A DNA stretch of 64,000 nt from Streptomyces sp. NBC_01217 (GCF_035994185.1 NZ_CP108538.1:7319501-7383500), one strand, 5' to 3'. Positions 19,929 through 29,470 are shown, counted from the first letter of the stretch. Notes: a model not told the origin generated them from the letters alone. Translations and numbers: made by a program.

Positions 19929-20419
19929 AGATCGAAACGGTAGTGCCCGGACCACGCATGGTCCAGGCACTTTGCCTCATGGCGGCGTGCCTGCTGGCCG
20001 CCGGATGTACGGACGACGAATCTGCCAAGCCCCCGGCGTCACAGCGATCAGTGACTCCGAGCGCGGTGCAGAGCACTCCGCGAGCGCACCCATCGCCGGT
20101 GGCTTCGGTGCACTCCGAAGGCCGTACGCGTGTCCTGGATTACGGGGACCTGGTCGTGCGCGCCACGCCCGAAACCAGCGGCGTGCGCACCGAGATCGAG
20201 GTAGCCAATACCTACGAGCGGACCGCGACGTACTCAATCAAGATCAGCATCGCTGACGGTAAAGGCTGGACCGCGTACAACCGATTCTGGCTCCAGGACG
20301 TCCCTCCGGGAAAAACCAGGCGGGATAAAGCGGTAATCGGGTCCCCACGCATGGGGCCAGTTCCGCAGGTCCCGAAGATTTACATCGACGAATTCACTCC
20401 AATAGTCGATCGGAAGTAG
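19925..20419 (+). CDS. Lipoprotein
   Basis: 164 aa with a lipobox (LLAAGC, Cys at about 28), a Ser/Thr/Pro linker and a beta-rich domain (TRVLDYGDLVVRATPETSG). The ATG overlaps the previous stop (ATGA), so it is coupled to the upstream lipoprotein. No named family. The Ig-like strand pattern suggests an extracellular adhesion or carrier role, not shown. Confidence 0.72.
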   Translation: MKIETVVPGPRMVQALCLMAACLLAAGCTDDESAKPPASQRSVTPSAVQSTPRAHPSPVASVHSEGRTRVLDYGDLVVRATPETSGVRTEIEVANTYERTATYSIKISIADGKGWTAYNRFWLQDVPPGKTRRDKAVIGSPRMGPVPQVPKIYIDEFTPIVDRK

Positions 20420-20436
20420 AAGAGGCAGAAAGGGAC

Positions 20437-20913
20437 TTGAGGGATCTGAAGAGACCGGCGTGCGAGTTCACCCCGAACGACTTCGCGGGGAAGCCGTTCG
20501 TGGAGAGCGGACGGGTGGGGGAGATGGCGGTTCTCGGCTTCGGGGACCGCGTCTCCTGGGATGCCCCGTCGGGCGCTGGCACCCTCACAGCGTCGCGGTA
20601 CGCCCTGCACGTGGCGTGCCCGTTCCGGATCACCCAGGGCGCGGCCCGGGTCGTTGTCGGCTCGGAGGAGCTTCGGCGATCCGGCGGCGGTCCCTTCGAT
20701 CGAGGGGCAGCCATGTTGGAGGGCTACCTCGACCGGACCGCTCCCGTCGTGCAGGAGATCCGGACGAACCCACTCGGCGACCTTCGGATCGACATCGAGC
20801 ACGACATCGCCGTGGAGGTCTTCCCTGCGACCGCATCCCGGGCCGAGTCCTGGCGATTGCTGGAACGCTTCGGGGGCCATCTCGTCTTTCCCTCAGAGAT
20901 CTCAGAGTCATGA
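20437..20913 (+). CDS. Hypothetical protein, possibly DUF6188-like
   Basis: 158 aa, starting at TTG 20437 behind AGAAAGGG. No signal or membrane segment. The content (GEMAVLGFGDRVSWD, a beta-rich middle, and DLRIDIEHDIAVEVFP near the end) resembles small DUF6188-like proteins, where a 'detected edge' strand ends in LERFGGHLVF. It follows the lipoprotein pair by 17 bp and ends just before a strong terminator, closing that operon. Function unknown. Confidence 0.62.
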   Translation: MRDLKRPACEFTPNDFAGKPFVESGRVGEMAVLGFGDRVSWDAPSGAGTLTASRYALHVACPFRITQGAARVVVGSEELRRSGGGPFDRGAAMLEGYLDRTAPVVQEIRTNPLGDLRIDIEHDIAVEVFPATASRAESWRLLERFGGHLVFPSEISES

Positions 20914-20917
20914 TCTG

Positions 20918-20959
20918 AATGTACATGGGCGGCGCAGATGCGTCGCCCATGTACATTTT
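20918..20959 (+). terminator. Rho-independent terminator
   Basis: A perfect 14-bp inverted repeat (AATGTACATGGGCG / CGCCCATGTACATT) with a 12-base loop, followed directly by TT. It lies 5 bp after the stop of the 158-aa gene. Confidence 0.85.
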
Positions 20960-21059
20960 GGCGATCTGCCGAGGGCTCGTAGTGGCACACGGCAGATCGC
21001 ACGATCCGTTATTTGCTCGATGTCCGCACCCGTGTTGGTGCGACGGCGGCGCTGGGGCT

Positions 21060-21416
21060 CGTGCGGTTGTTGGTGCCCTCGGTGCGGGTGGCGACGTTTC
21101 TGGTGGACGGCGAGGAGTGCGGCGAAGGTGCCTATGCGGTCCTTGTCGGGCCGGGCGTAGACCTCGTCGCCCACCGCGAAGCGGGTGACGGAGGACCTGA
21201 CCTGGGGGACCTCGCCGGCGAGGTCGTTGCCCAGGACAATCGGCAGACGGTAGGACATGAACGCCTTGAAGTCCCCGTTGCGGATCCTGAGGTCCAGCGG
21301 GTTGACTCCAGCTGCGTGGATCTTGACCAGGACATCGTCCGCACCCACCTGGGGGCGGGCACCTCGGCGGCACGCATCCCGGCTTCGTCGCCGTACCTCT
21401 CGACCAGGAAAGGCAC
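21060..21416 (-). pseudogene. Zinc-type/quinone oxidoreductase N-terminal fragment, frameshifted
   Basis: From GTG 21416 the reading gives VPFLVERYGDEAGMRAAEVPAP. After a frame change it continues VGADDVLVKIHAAGVNPLD, then LPIVLGNDLAGEV and a GDEVYAR strand. This is the start of an MDR-family alcohol/quinone oxidoreductase, NADP-type. Similarity fades after about 115 residues, and the Rossmann half is missing. It lies head to head with a broken tetR, the usual arrangement of a regulator and its target oxidoreductase. Confidence 0.75.
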
Positions 21417-21932
21417 CCACGTCAGCGTCGCCGATCTATGAAGGCGGTCGGTCTCACGCACGGCGCCTTCTACAAGCCGTTCGCCTCCAAGGAGTCGCTC
21501 GTCGACGAGGCCACCGCCCACGCCTTCGCCGAGGTCACGCGACGCCATGCGGCCGGACTCGAGCGGTACGACGGTCGGCGCGACGCCACCCAGCAGGCCC
21601 TGATCGACATCTCCCTCTCCGTCGAACACCGCGACGACCCGGCGGACGGTTGCCCGGTCGCAGCTCTCGCCCCGTTATCTTTTTCGCGGTCCTGCAACGG
21701 GGCCGCTGGCCTCCGGGCCCGGTATGACTGTTGCCCCCTGTCGAAGGCATGACCTGGGGGGTGGTGTCGCCGGGTCCGGGGGTGTTCGTCGGAGACGCTG
21801 ATCAGAGGTCCGGCCACCGTCCGGTCCGGCGCAATGCCGGGCAGTTCGCGGGCGGCAGGTCTGCATAACGTGGATGCGCGAGCACGACACCCGAGCCGAG
21901 GCCGGCACCGTCAACACCCCTGGAAGGGTGCG

Positions 21933-23150
21933 ATGTTCGAGATCGAAGACGTGGGCGTGTTCCTCGGCCTGGACGTCGGCAAGTCCGCTCACCACGGCCA
22001 CGGACTCACCCCGGCCGGCAAGAAGGTCTTCGACAAGCCGCTGCCCAACAGCGAACCGAAGCTGCGGGCCGTGTTCGACAAACTTGCCGCGAAGTTCGGC
22101 ACCGTCCTGGTCATCGTGGACCAGCCCGCCTCCATCGGTGCCCTCCCGCTGACCGTCGCCCGCGACGCCGGCTGCCGCGTCGCCTACCTGCCCGGCCTGG
22201 CCATGCGCCGGATCGCCGACCTCTACCCCGGCGAGGCCAAGACCGATGCCAAGGACGCCGCGGTGATCGCGGACGCGGCCCGCACCATGCCGCACACCCT
22301 GCGCTCGCTCGAACTCACCGACGAGATCACCGCCGAGCTCACCGTCCTCGTCGGCTTCGACCAGGACCTCGCCGCAGAGGCCACCCGCACCTCCAACCGG
22401 ATACGCGGCCTGCTCACCCAGTTCCACCCCTCCCTGGAACGCGTCCTCGGGCCACGTCTGGACCACCAGGCTGTGACCTGGCTGCTGGAGCGCTACGGCT
22501 CCCCGTCCGCCCTGCGCAAAGCCGGCCGCCGCAGGCTCGTCGAACTGATCCGGCCCAAGGCCCCACGCATGGCCCAGCGGCTGATCGACGAGGTCTTCGA
22601 CGCGCTCGACGAGCAAACCGTTGTGGTCCCGGGCGCCGGCACCCTCGACATCGTTATCCCCTCTCTCGCCGCGTCCCTGGCCGCCGTCCACACCCAACGC
22701 CGGGCAATGGAAGCCCAGATCAACGCCCTGCTGGAGGCCCACCCTCTTTCCCAGGTCCTGACCTCGATGCCCGGCGTCGGCGTCAGGACCGCCGCCGTCC
22801 TGCTGGTCACCGTCGGCGATGGCTCCAGCTTCCCCACCGCCGCCCACCTGGCCTCCTACGCCGGTCTCGCGCCCACGACAAAGCAGTCGGGCACCTCTAT
22901 CCACGGCGAACACGCCCCCCGAGGCGGAAACCGGCAGCTCAAACGCGCCATGTTCCTCTCTGCCTTCGCCTGTATGAACGCCGACCCCGCCTCCCGCGCC
23001 TACTACGACAAGCAACGCGCCCGCGGCAAGACCCACACCCAAGCCCTCCTCCGCCTCGCCCGCCAACGCATCAGCGTCCTGTTCGCCATGCTCCGCGACG
23101 GCACCTTCTACGAGACTCGGGCGCCGAAAGACGTTGAGCTCGCCGCGTGA
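21933..23150 (+). CDS. IS110-family transposase
   Basis: 405 aa. The N-terminal DEDD (RuvC-like) domain starts FLGLDVGKSAHHGHGL and includes TDAKDAAVIAD. The C-terminal Transposase_20 domain contains SMPGVGVRTAAVLL, LASYAGLAPTTKQSG and the conserved serine region around GNRQLKRAMF. The ATG at 21933 follows GGAAGGGTG. Full length and uninterrupted, so probably active. IS110 enzymes use an RNA guide encoded in the element's non-coding end; the 260 bases before this gene are where to look for it. Confidence 0.93.
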   Translation: MFEIEDVGVFLGLDVGKSAHHGHGLTPAGKKVFDKPLPNSEPKLRAVFDKLAAKFGTVLVIVDQPASIGALPLTVARDAGCRVAYLPGLAMRRIADLYPGEAKTDAKDAAVIADAARTMPHTLRSLELTDEITAELTVLVGFDQDLAAEATRTSNRIRGLLTQFHPSLERVLGPRLDHQAVTWLLERYGSPSALRKAGRRRLVELIRPKAPRMAQRLIDEVFDALDEQTVVVPGAGTLDIVIPSLAASLAAVHTQRRAMEAQINALLEAHPLSQVLTSMPGVGVRTAAVLLVTVGDGSSFPTAAHLASYAGLAPTTKQSGTSIHGEHAPRGGNRQLKRAMFLSAFACMNADPASRAYYDKQRARGKTHTQALLRLARQRISVLFAMLRDGTFYETRAPKDVELAA

Positions 23151-23212
23151 CCCCAGCAACACCGAACTACCCCAAACCCACCACGGGCGCCTTGACGAAA
23201 CACATAGAGGCA

Positions 23213-23242
23213 CCCCCCGGCATCGCGCGCGATGCCGGGGGG
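23213..23242. terminator. Perfect 30-bp palindrome after the transposase
   Basis: CCCCCCGGCATCGCG followed by its exact complement, with no spacer. It lies 63 bp after the transposase stop. It may terminate transcription or be part of the IS end structure. Confidence 0.6.
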
Positions 23243-23484
23243 GGCGAGAGCTGCGACTTCGCCGACTTCCTCGCCGATGGCGAGCAGGAGGGCATCGTCC
23301 GTCTCTGCACCCTGTTCGGTGCGCTGGTTCTGTCCCGGGCCGTTAAGGGCTCCCCACTCTCCGAGGAGATCCTCGCCGCCGCGCACGCAGACTTGATCAT
23401 GGGCGCGGCGGTCGAGTAGGCGATTCGGGTGATCAGGCGAACCCGGGGCCGGGCCGACACTGTCTGCGGCACCTGGCCCTGTGC

Positions 23485-26160
23485 TCACGGTGAATCTTGC
23501 CGGGTTGGTTCGGCGTCGTGTGCGATGCGCAGGATCTGCTGCGCTTCTCGCAGGAAGTCCCGCCCGCGGGGTGTGGGCGTGAGGGGCCGAGCGTCGCGGT
23601 CAATGATGCGGAAGCCTGCCCTGCGTTCGATAGCGTAGATGCGCCGGGCAAGCGTGATGCTCTTGCCGCCGTAGAAGCTGTCGGCAGCTGCGGGAATACT
23701 GTCGTGGCCTGCGACCTGGACGATGGTGCGTAGTCGGTTCAGCGCTTCGCGGCCTGCGGTGACGGCTTGCATCGCCGGTGAGAGCTGTGCGGGGAGGTCG
23801 ATGTGGCCAAGGCCGTTGTAGTGGCCTGGAGGGTGGACGGTGATGCCGCACCGGCGGGCTTTCCGCGACAGGCCCCAGGTGCTCATGCCGCATTCGCGTG
23901 CCAGTTCGCTTAGAGGTCGCCGCTTTTCGACATGTTCTCGGTGCAGCCAGGTGCGCAGGAAGTCGGGCGGTTCGGTTTCCGGGCGCAGGGTGCGGAGCGG
24001 GATACGGTCGAGGGCGAGGAGGGCACGGACCGTGGTGGCCGCGCACTTGGCCATGCCGGCGATCTCCACTGTGGTTTTGCGTTCGGTGACGTACAGCTCG
24101 CGCAGCCGACGGGGTGCGAGTACCGCGGCGCGGGTGGCGGGGTCCGATGCCCGGATCCTGCCCAAGAGCTGATCCGGCGGACCGGTGACAGTGTGGTCGA
24201 TCTCGAAGTAGAGACGGAGATGCTCTGCGGTCATCCCGGTGGCCTCGGCGACCGGGGCGTTCGTATCGCTCCTGCTCAGGGCGGCACGGAGCCCGGTGAC
24301 GTCGACCCGCTCGGGTGCGATGCCCGGCCAGTCGACGTCGCGGACCCAGTGGGCGGGGGGCTCCCAGGTCACTGGCTCGTCGATGCCGTGGGCCACCAGG
24401 CTCTGTTCCGCCTGCGCGTACAGGAAGGCGCGCAGCGGCAGCGGAGCGCGGTAGCGGAATTCGGTGCAGCTCCACGCGAAGCGGGTAGCCGCTCCTTTGG
24501 GCGCGGGCGGGCTGTGCCCGGTCAGCAAAAGCAGCAGGTACCAGCGCATGACCTGCTGCCGGTGCTCGCCGCCGGCCAGCCAGCCGTGCTGGAGGATCAG
24601 GCGCCGGTAGGCGTCAGGGTTCAACTCGACGGTGGTCTCGGTGAACGTGACGCGGCGGCGGGCGTAGTCGATGGGTGAGCCGTGTTCGTCGAGCGCGTGG
24701 GCGAGTTGGGCGAGCGTGGAGGCCAGCGGGGTGAGGTCCTTGTCGCGGTACACGCGTTGCTCGACGCTTTCGCGGTCGCGGGCGGCGCGGACGTTGCCCA
24801 GCAGCGGCGCGGCGCGTACATACGGCAGGTTGGCCGGCCCGCCCGGGACGAGAAGGAGGCCGGAACAGCCATGGCGGAAGGCGTCGACACGGAAGACACG
24901 ACCTTGCGATCGGAGACGGTCCGCAGGGAGCAGGCGCAGGGCCCATCCGGGCCAGAGCATCGCGGGGATCATGGTGGCCCGCCGGTGGATGTCCGCTTTG
25001 CTGCGGTCGGGCCGTCGGGGGGTGGGCGTGGCGCTGGCGTAGCGGAGCCGATTGTGCAGGAGGGTGTGCGGATCCTGGTGGGACATGACGCGGGCGAACA
25101 GGTCCGGGCCGCTGTCGCGCCACCGGAGGGCCAGTTGCCCGAGGTTGAGGTCACGCGCCGCCAACGGGCGGTCCGATTGCACGATCCATTCGAAGAGACG
25201 CTGGTGCTCGGGGTGTCCGCCGCGTAGCGCCACGTGGGCCAGGGCCGTACCCGCGGCGACGTGAGGGGTCTGCAGGCTGGCAGCATTCTCACGGCGGCGG
25301 CTGCCGCTGTTGCCGGACAGGTGGTAGGCCGCCTGTCCGCTGCCGTCCGGGAAGGGGGCGGGGAACGTGCCGCCGCATTCGTCGAGAACGGTGTGGACGA
25401 GGTCGGGCGCCTGGTCGCGGTTGGTCCGCAGGCCGCGCAGCGCCCGCCAGGCCAGGGCGTAGAGCTGTTTGAGTTCGACCAGGGTCTGCGGCCGCTCGTC
25501 CGGCGGGACGGCCAGTTGTCCGGCCACGCGGTGCTGTGCGCGCAGCACCAGGCCGTCGGGGGGAAGGGAGATCGCCGGGGCGTGGAGCAGGTCAGTGGCA
25601 CAGGGGCGCCAGCGGCCCTCAGCTGCGTGATCGAGTCGGTCGCGCGTGCAGATGCCGACGTCGCGGGGCCCCTTGAAGCTGATCTTCCATGGGTGGGGCG
25701 GGCGGCCGCAGGCGGGACAGAAGTCGGCCAGGAGCAGCTGGTGTTCGGTGCAGGCGAAGGCCCACGGCAGTCGCCACAGCAGCATCCCGCGGCCGCCTTT
25801 CTCGCGCAGGCAGGCGGGACAGTAGCGGGTGCGGCTGCTGCGGAACGCCCAGGTCGGCGGCCGCTCGAGCTGGCGGCGGCCCGGCGAGATGTTGACGGCG
25901 AAGGTGTCGTAGGAGTCGAGCGTCATGGCCCGCAGCACCGCGGCGGGAGCGCCGGTCGCCTTGTGCAGCTCGTGGGCCTCTGGCTCGGTCAGCCGCAGCA
26001 GCATGTGGTCGACGCGGGCGGCGGGCAGCCCGATGTGGTGCAAGAAGCCCCGGTCGGTCGTGCGTAACCTGCGCGCGTAGCTGCTGATCCAGCTGTCCAG
26101 GGCCTCGCCGGGCAACGGCGTCAGGGCGATCGGGATCCTGTCCGGCGTCCAGGTGCTCAT
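23485..26160 (-). CDS. tniQ: TniQ/TnsD-like target selector with C-terminal HTH modules
   Basis: 891 aa. The N-terminus is TniQ (MSTWTPDRIPIALTPLPGE; LDSWISSYARR). It has a zinc-ribbon set CPAC...CTEH...CPAC at about residues 112-150. The long C-terminal part has several helix-turn-helix stretches (TTVEIAGMAKCAATTVRA; PLSELARECGMSTWGLSRK). The last 90 residues look like a LysR-type winged helix (AAADSFYGGKSITLARRI, then RDARPLTPTPRGRDFL). In Tn7, TnsD recognises the target site and recruits TnsC, so this protein probably picks the insertion site. The ATG overlaps the tnsC stop (ATGA). Confidence 0.9.
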   Translation of the reverse strand: MSTWTPDRIPIALTPLPGEALDSWISSYARRLRTTDRGFLHHIGLPAARVDHMLLRLTEPEAHELHKATGAPAAVLRAMTLDSYDTFAVNISPGRRQLERPPTWAFRSSRTRYCPACLREKGGRGMLLWRLPWAFACTEHQLLLADFCPACGRPPHPWKISFKGPRDVGICTRDRLDHAAEGRWRPCATDLLHAPAISLPPDGLVLRAQHRVAGQLAVPPDERPQTLVELKQLYALAWRALRGLRTNRDQAPDLVHTVLDECGGTFPAPFPDGSGQAAYHLSGNSGSRRRENAASLQTPHVAAGTALAHVALRGGHPEHQRLFEWIVQSDRPLAARDLNLGQLALRWRDSGPDLFARVMSHQDPHTLLHNRLRYASATPTPRRPDRSKADIHRRATMIPAMLWPGWALRLLPADRLRSQGRVFRVDAFRHGCSGLLLVPGGPANLPYVRAAPLLGNVRAARDRESVEQRVYRDKDLTPLASTLAQLAHALDEHGSPIDYARRRVTFTETTVELNPDAYRRLILQHGWLAGGEHRQQVMRWYLLLLLTGHSPPAPKGAATRFAWSCTEFRYRAPLPLRAFLYAQAEQSLVAHGIDEPVTWEPPAHWVRDVDWPGIAPERVDVTGLRAALSRSDTNAPVAEATGMTAEHLRLYFEIDHTVTGPPDQLLGRIRASDPATRAAVLAPRRLRELYVTERKTTVEIAGMAKCAATTVRALLALDRIPLRTLRPETEPPDFLRTWLHREHVEKRRPLSELARECGMSTWGLSRKARRCGITVHPPGHYNGLGHIDLPAQLSPAMQAVTAGREALNRLRTIVQVAGHDSIPAAADSFYGGKSITLARRIYAIERRAGFRIIDRDARPLTPTPRGRDFLREAQQILRIAHDAEPTRQDSP

Positions 26161-27293
26161 GCCGACTTCCGGGGCTGCTCGCCGTCGTCCGGATGGGTGG
26201 TCAGCAGTCCGGCCTCGATCGCCGCCTGGAGTTCTTGCCGGGCGTCTTCGGCTGCGGCGTCGTTCTTGACTTGATCCATCAGGCGCTTGTCCAGGCGCTC
26301 GTGCCCGGAGCGGATCGCGCGCAGGCAGCCGCGGTTGATCAACGTCATCAGTGAGGCGAAGTGCCCGGTGGAGCGGGAGTAGAGATAGTCGGCCAGGTCC
26401 CTGGCGAGCATGCCGGGGTACTTGTCCGCCAGCACCAGCTGCTTCTCGATCGTCTTGAGCAGTGTGTGCCACTGGCGGCGGCCCATGTTGTCCTCGACCT
26501 GGAACGGCAGCAGCGTCAGCGGGGTGGTGCGGCGTCCGAACTGCGCCAGCAGGGCCTGCTGCGGGGACAGGCCCTCGCGCAACAGGCCGCGCTGCTGTAC
26601 CCCGACCCCGATGTAGATGAGGGTGACGGGGAAGACGTTGGCCAGGTATTTCAGCTGGTTGGCCATCCGGACCGCGTTGCTGTTCGAGCCGGACATGAAG
26701 TGCACGTCGTCGATGATGATCGCGATGGTGTTCATGCTCAGCACCGCGTCCACGGCGCGTTCGGCGAGCATGTCCGCGTTTCCGGACGTCGGCAGCCCGT
26801 AGAAGCGGCAGATGGAGGCGTTCAGGCCGCGGACGGAGGTGTTCCCGGTCAGTGCGATGTAGATCATCGGTACGCGGCGGTCCCCGGCCGCTGTGGTCTC
26901 GCCGCGCAGCGCGACCTGCTTGCGGTACAGGGCGCGGCCGTAGGCGCGTGCCGCTGTGCTCTTGCCGAGCCCAGGATAGGCGTCCACGAGGGCGGCGGGC
27001 TTGGTCTTGTCGCCGTCCTGGCGATTGGCTTCCACGATCTCGGCAAGATCCGCGTGCAGCGCGAGAAGTTGCGGCGTGTCGATCGGGCCGATGTTGGCGT
27101 GCCACACCTCGCGTCGGTCGTTGTGTTCCAGCAGCGCCCGCGGCGACAGCCCGGCGAGCTGGGCCCGGGTCAGCTGATCGGGCTGGATGCGGTCCGGGGC
27201 GAAGACCTCGACCAGCCAGCCGGACAGTCGGGTCGGGCTGTACTGCCGGTCGTCGCCCTCGAACGGCTCGGCGTCCATGCTCGCCGTGCTCAA
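26157..27293 (-). CDS. tnsC: TnsC/TniB-like AAA+ ATPase
   Basis: 378 aa AAA+ ATPase that links target selection to the transposase. Walker A is DAYPGLGKST (about 103-112), Walker B is AIIIDDVHF (about 190-198), and a sensor-1-like stretch is YIGVGVQQRG. The first possible start is TTG 27293, overlapping the tnsB stop as TTGA; an ATG five codons in (27278) is the alternative. It overlaps tniQ by four bases. In this family ATP-bound oligomers mark the target and are cleared by the transposase. Confidence 0.93.
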   Translation of the reverse strand: MSTASMDAEPFEGDDRQYSPTRLSGWLVEVFAPDRIQPDQLTRAQLAGLSPRALLEHNDRREVWHANIGPIDTPQLLALHADLAEIVEANRQDGDKTKPAALVDAYPGLGKSTAARAYGRALYRKQVALRGETTAAGDRRVPMIYIALTGNTSVRGLNASICRFYGLPTSGNADMLAERAVDAVLSMNTIAIIIDDVHFMSGSNSNAVRMANQLKYLANVFPVTLIYIGVGVQQRGLLREGLSPQQALLAQFGRRTTPLTLLPFQVEDNMGRRQWHTLLKTIEKQLVLADKYPGMLARDLADYLYSRSTGHFASLMTLINRGCLRAIRSGHERLDKRLMDQVKNDAAAEDARQELQAAIEAGLLTTHPDDGEQPRKSA

Positions 27294-29470
27294 CGGCTTT
27301 CCCAGACGTCGGCGTAGTAGTCCTCGTCGTCGATCGCTCCGGTGTATTCCTCGCCGGGCAAGACCGCTTCCAGTTCGTCGTCCTCGTCATCGTCGCCGCC
27401 CGGGACCTGCTCCACGGCGTCCACGACCCGCAGATCGACCTCTCCGGGGTCGTCCGTGTCCGCCCCGGGACCGCCGCGTGCTGCCAACCGCCGCAAGGAC
27501 GGCAGCGAGGCCACAACATCCGCCTCGTTCGGTGCCTCGTCGTCGCCGACCATGCGCAACCGCTCCTGCGACAACCGCACCGCCATGCGCCGCTCGGTGC
27601 GGTCCCGGGCCAGCCCCGCGCCCCACCGCTCAAGCAGCTCGACCAGTGCACGTTTGGTGTCCGGGAACCGGTGCGTCTTCTTGGCGAGCCTGCGGGCGTA
27701 GCCCACGGCCTCCCGGCTCACCGGACCGTTGAGTGCCGCCGCGTGCTCCCAGTCCAGGACGTGCCAGTTCCGCGTTTCCGGGTCCTGGAAGTACGCCTTG
27801 GTGATGTCGCCGGAGTCGACGGCGATCGGCCACTTCCCGGCGTCAACGCCCCGATAGGGGCTGGGCTGGTTGCGGTGGCCGTTGAGCCCGTCCCCGTTGT
27901 AGCGTAGGCCCTCGACCTCCACCCCGTAGTGGTGGATCGGGACGCGGGACTCCTCCAGGAAGTCCAGGGCGAGATGGGGTCGCAGCGGGATGCGCAGCGG
28001 CCCGGCCCGAGTGACCCCGTGCTCGAACATGTCCAGCGGGCTCAGTTTCAGCCCCGGTACTTCAGGGATGCACAGCCCACGATGGTGGCGCCGGTGATAG
28101 ACCGTAGTGATCCATTCCCTGATGATCGCTTCGAGTTCGTCGACGAAGAAGAACGCCTCGTCCTCGACCTTCTCGCCGCGGCTGTGCACATCCGGGCCCT
28201 TGTACCCGGGCAGTGCGGCCAGGATGCCCTTGTTCAAGGTCAGGAACCAGCGTTCCACCGGCTTGTCCGTCGGGGTCTTGGGGCGGGCCGGCTGCAGTGA
28301 GATCCGCAACTTCGCGCAGACGCTCTTGATGTGGTTCGACAGATAGACCTTGCCGTGGTCGAAGATGATCGTTTCCGTGGCGACCGTCGGCAGCAGCGGC
28401 TGACCGTCCCGGTCGACCAGCTTCTCCGCATCAACCACCACGGCCGACGGCACTCCGCAATACGGCAGCGCCTCCTCGCCGTCCGTGGGGGCTTGGCGTG
28501 GACGTACTGTCTCATACAACACGCCCGCGACATCCACCGACTTCGTCGACACCGGGGTCAGCCGCAGACCCACGATGCACCGGCTGTACAGATCCATGGC
28601 GACGGTGAGCTCGCACCGCACCCACCGGCAGGTCACCGGCTCCATCGCGAAGACGTCCAGGCTGTTGGTGTCCAGGACCACGTACTCGCCCGGCCGCGTG
28701 GCACGCAGCCTGCCGTACGTGCCCTGCGGAGCATCCGCGATGGACCGCTTACCCTTCGTGCTGCCTTCGAACGCGTTGGTCCCCTTGGAAAGTTGCCGCA
28801 GCAACGCGTAGCCCATCGTGCGCGCTGGCAGCGGCACCGTGCCCTGCCCGTGCTCCTTAACCAGCCGCTCCTCGATCTCGGTCAGGATCAGCCCCCGCAC
28901 CGGGCGGCTCGCCTTGACATTCGCCTGCAGAACAGACTCGGCCATATCCAACCAGCGGGGGTCCGCCCGCTCCACCACGTTGCGCACCGGCCGGTCCACG
29001 ACGAGACCGGCCGGGCCCGACTTCTTCAGCGCCGCAGTCCACCGGCGGATCGTGCTGGAGCCGACCCCGAGCTCGGTGGCCTTGACGGCGTACCGGTGCA
29101 GCATCGGAACTCCCGGCGCGAAATCCGCACGCGGCTCTCCCTCCAACGCCAGTTCGGCGTCGCCAAGACGGTACCCGGTGAGCACCTCCTGGAGGTGCTG
29201 GACCTTCACGGTCAGATCGTCGTCCTCCTCGTCGGCCAGACCGCTCAGCACAGCAGCGGCAGCCGTCTCCTCCTCAGGGACCGGCTCCAGGAACTCGGTG
29301 GTGGGATGCGCCAGCAGCACCGAGATATCGACCTGCCTCAGCTTCGGCGGCCCGGCCAGCGCGGACTGTCGCAGGAGAATCCTCCGCCCCTCGATCTCCG
29401 CCACGGTGAACTGCTCACCGTCGAAGCTGACCGGCAGCCCCAGGCGCAGCGTTGTCGTCCACCCGGTCAT
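27290..29470 (-). CDS. tnsB: TnsB-like DDE transposase
   Basis: 726 aa integrase-fold transposase. An N-terminal helix-turn-helix (GVGSSTIRRWTAALKKSG, about 130-150) is followed by the rve/DDE core: first Asp in VVLDTNSLDV (about 267), second in IIFDHGKVYLSNH (about 373), Glu in TDKPVERWF (about 404). A Mu-C-like beta domain and an acidic tail follow. TnsB cuts the 3' ends and joins them to target, binding the repeated end sites. The ATG at 29470 overlaps the tnsA stop (ATGA) and opens with MTGWTTTLRLG; longer readings are the reverse shadow of tnsA. Confidence 0.95.
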   Translation of the reverse strand: MTGWTTTLRLGLPVSFDGEQFTVAEIEGRRILLRQSALAGPPKLRQVDISVLLAHPTTEFLEPVPEEETAAAAVLSGLADEEDDDLTVKVQHLQEVLTGYRLGDAELALEGEPRADFAPGVPMLHRYAVKATELGVGSSTIRRWTAALKKSGPAGLVVDRPVRNVVERADPRWLDMAESVLQANVKASRPVRGLILTEIEERLVKEHGQGTVPLPARTMGYALLRQLSKGTNAFEGSTKGKRSIADAPQGTYGRLRATRPGEYVVLDTNSLDVFAMEPVTCRWVRCELTVAMDLYSRCIVGLRLTPVSTKSVDVAGVLYETVRPRQAPTDGEEALPYCGVPSAVVVDAEKLVDRDGQPLLPTVATETIIFDHGKVYLSNHIKSVCAKLRISLQPARPKTPTDKPVERWFLTLNKGILAALPGYKGPDVHSRGEKVEDEAFFFVDELEAIIREWITTVYHRRHHRGLCIPEVPGLKLSPLDMFEHGVTRAGPLRIPLRPHLALDFLEESRVPIHHYGVEVEGLRYNGDGLNGHRNQPSPYRGVDAGKWPIAVDSGDITKAYFQDPETRNWHVLDWEHAAALNGPVSREAVGYARRLAKKTHRFPDTKRALVELLERWGAGLARDRTERRMAVRLSQERLRMVGDDEAPNEADVVASLPSLRRLAARGGPGADTDDPGEVDLRVVDAVEQVPGGDDDEDDELEAVLPGEEYTGAIDDEDYYADVWESR

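Larger units (their letters stand above)
21657..23257 (+). mobile_element. IS110-family insertion sequence
   Basis: An insertion inside tetR with one transposase gene. A 17-bp perfect inverted repeat (GTCGCAGCTCTCGCCCC at 21657-21673; its complement at 23241-23257) frames it. IS110 elements mostly lack long terminal repeats, so these may be ends, target-derived sequence, or seekRNA/bridge-RNA-related structure. Exact boundaries are therefore approximate. Confidence 0.72.
21438..23419 (+). pseudogene. TetR/AcrR regulator interrupted by IS110
   Basis: The 5' piece (21438 to about 21670) carries the end of a TetR helix-turn-helix and the start of the core: MKAVGLTHGAFYKPFASKESL through DGCPVAALAP. 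The 3' piece (about 23258-23419) carries the typical C-terminus (LCTLFGALVLSRAV, SPLSEEILAAAHADL). Between them lies the IS110 element. The 5' end is also damaged: codons VSVADL read into a stop one base out of frame with MKAVGL, and the first helices are missing. No active repressor is expected. Confidence 0.8.

Noticed and set aside
21675..23213. A 512-codon frame antisense to the IS110 transposase
   Set aside because: Pure reverse shadow; the transposase frame has all family motifs.
26158..27651. A long N-terminal extension of TniQ
   Set aside because: It overlaps tnsC and the end of tnsB, has Arg/Pro-rich shadow composition, and the true ATG overlaps the tnsC stop.
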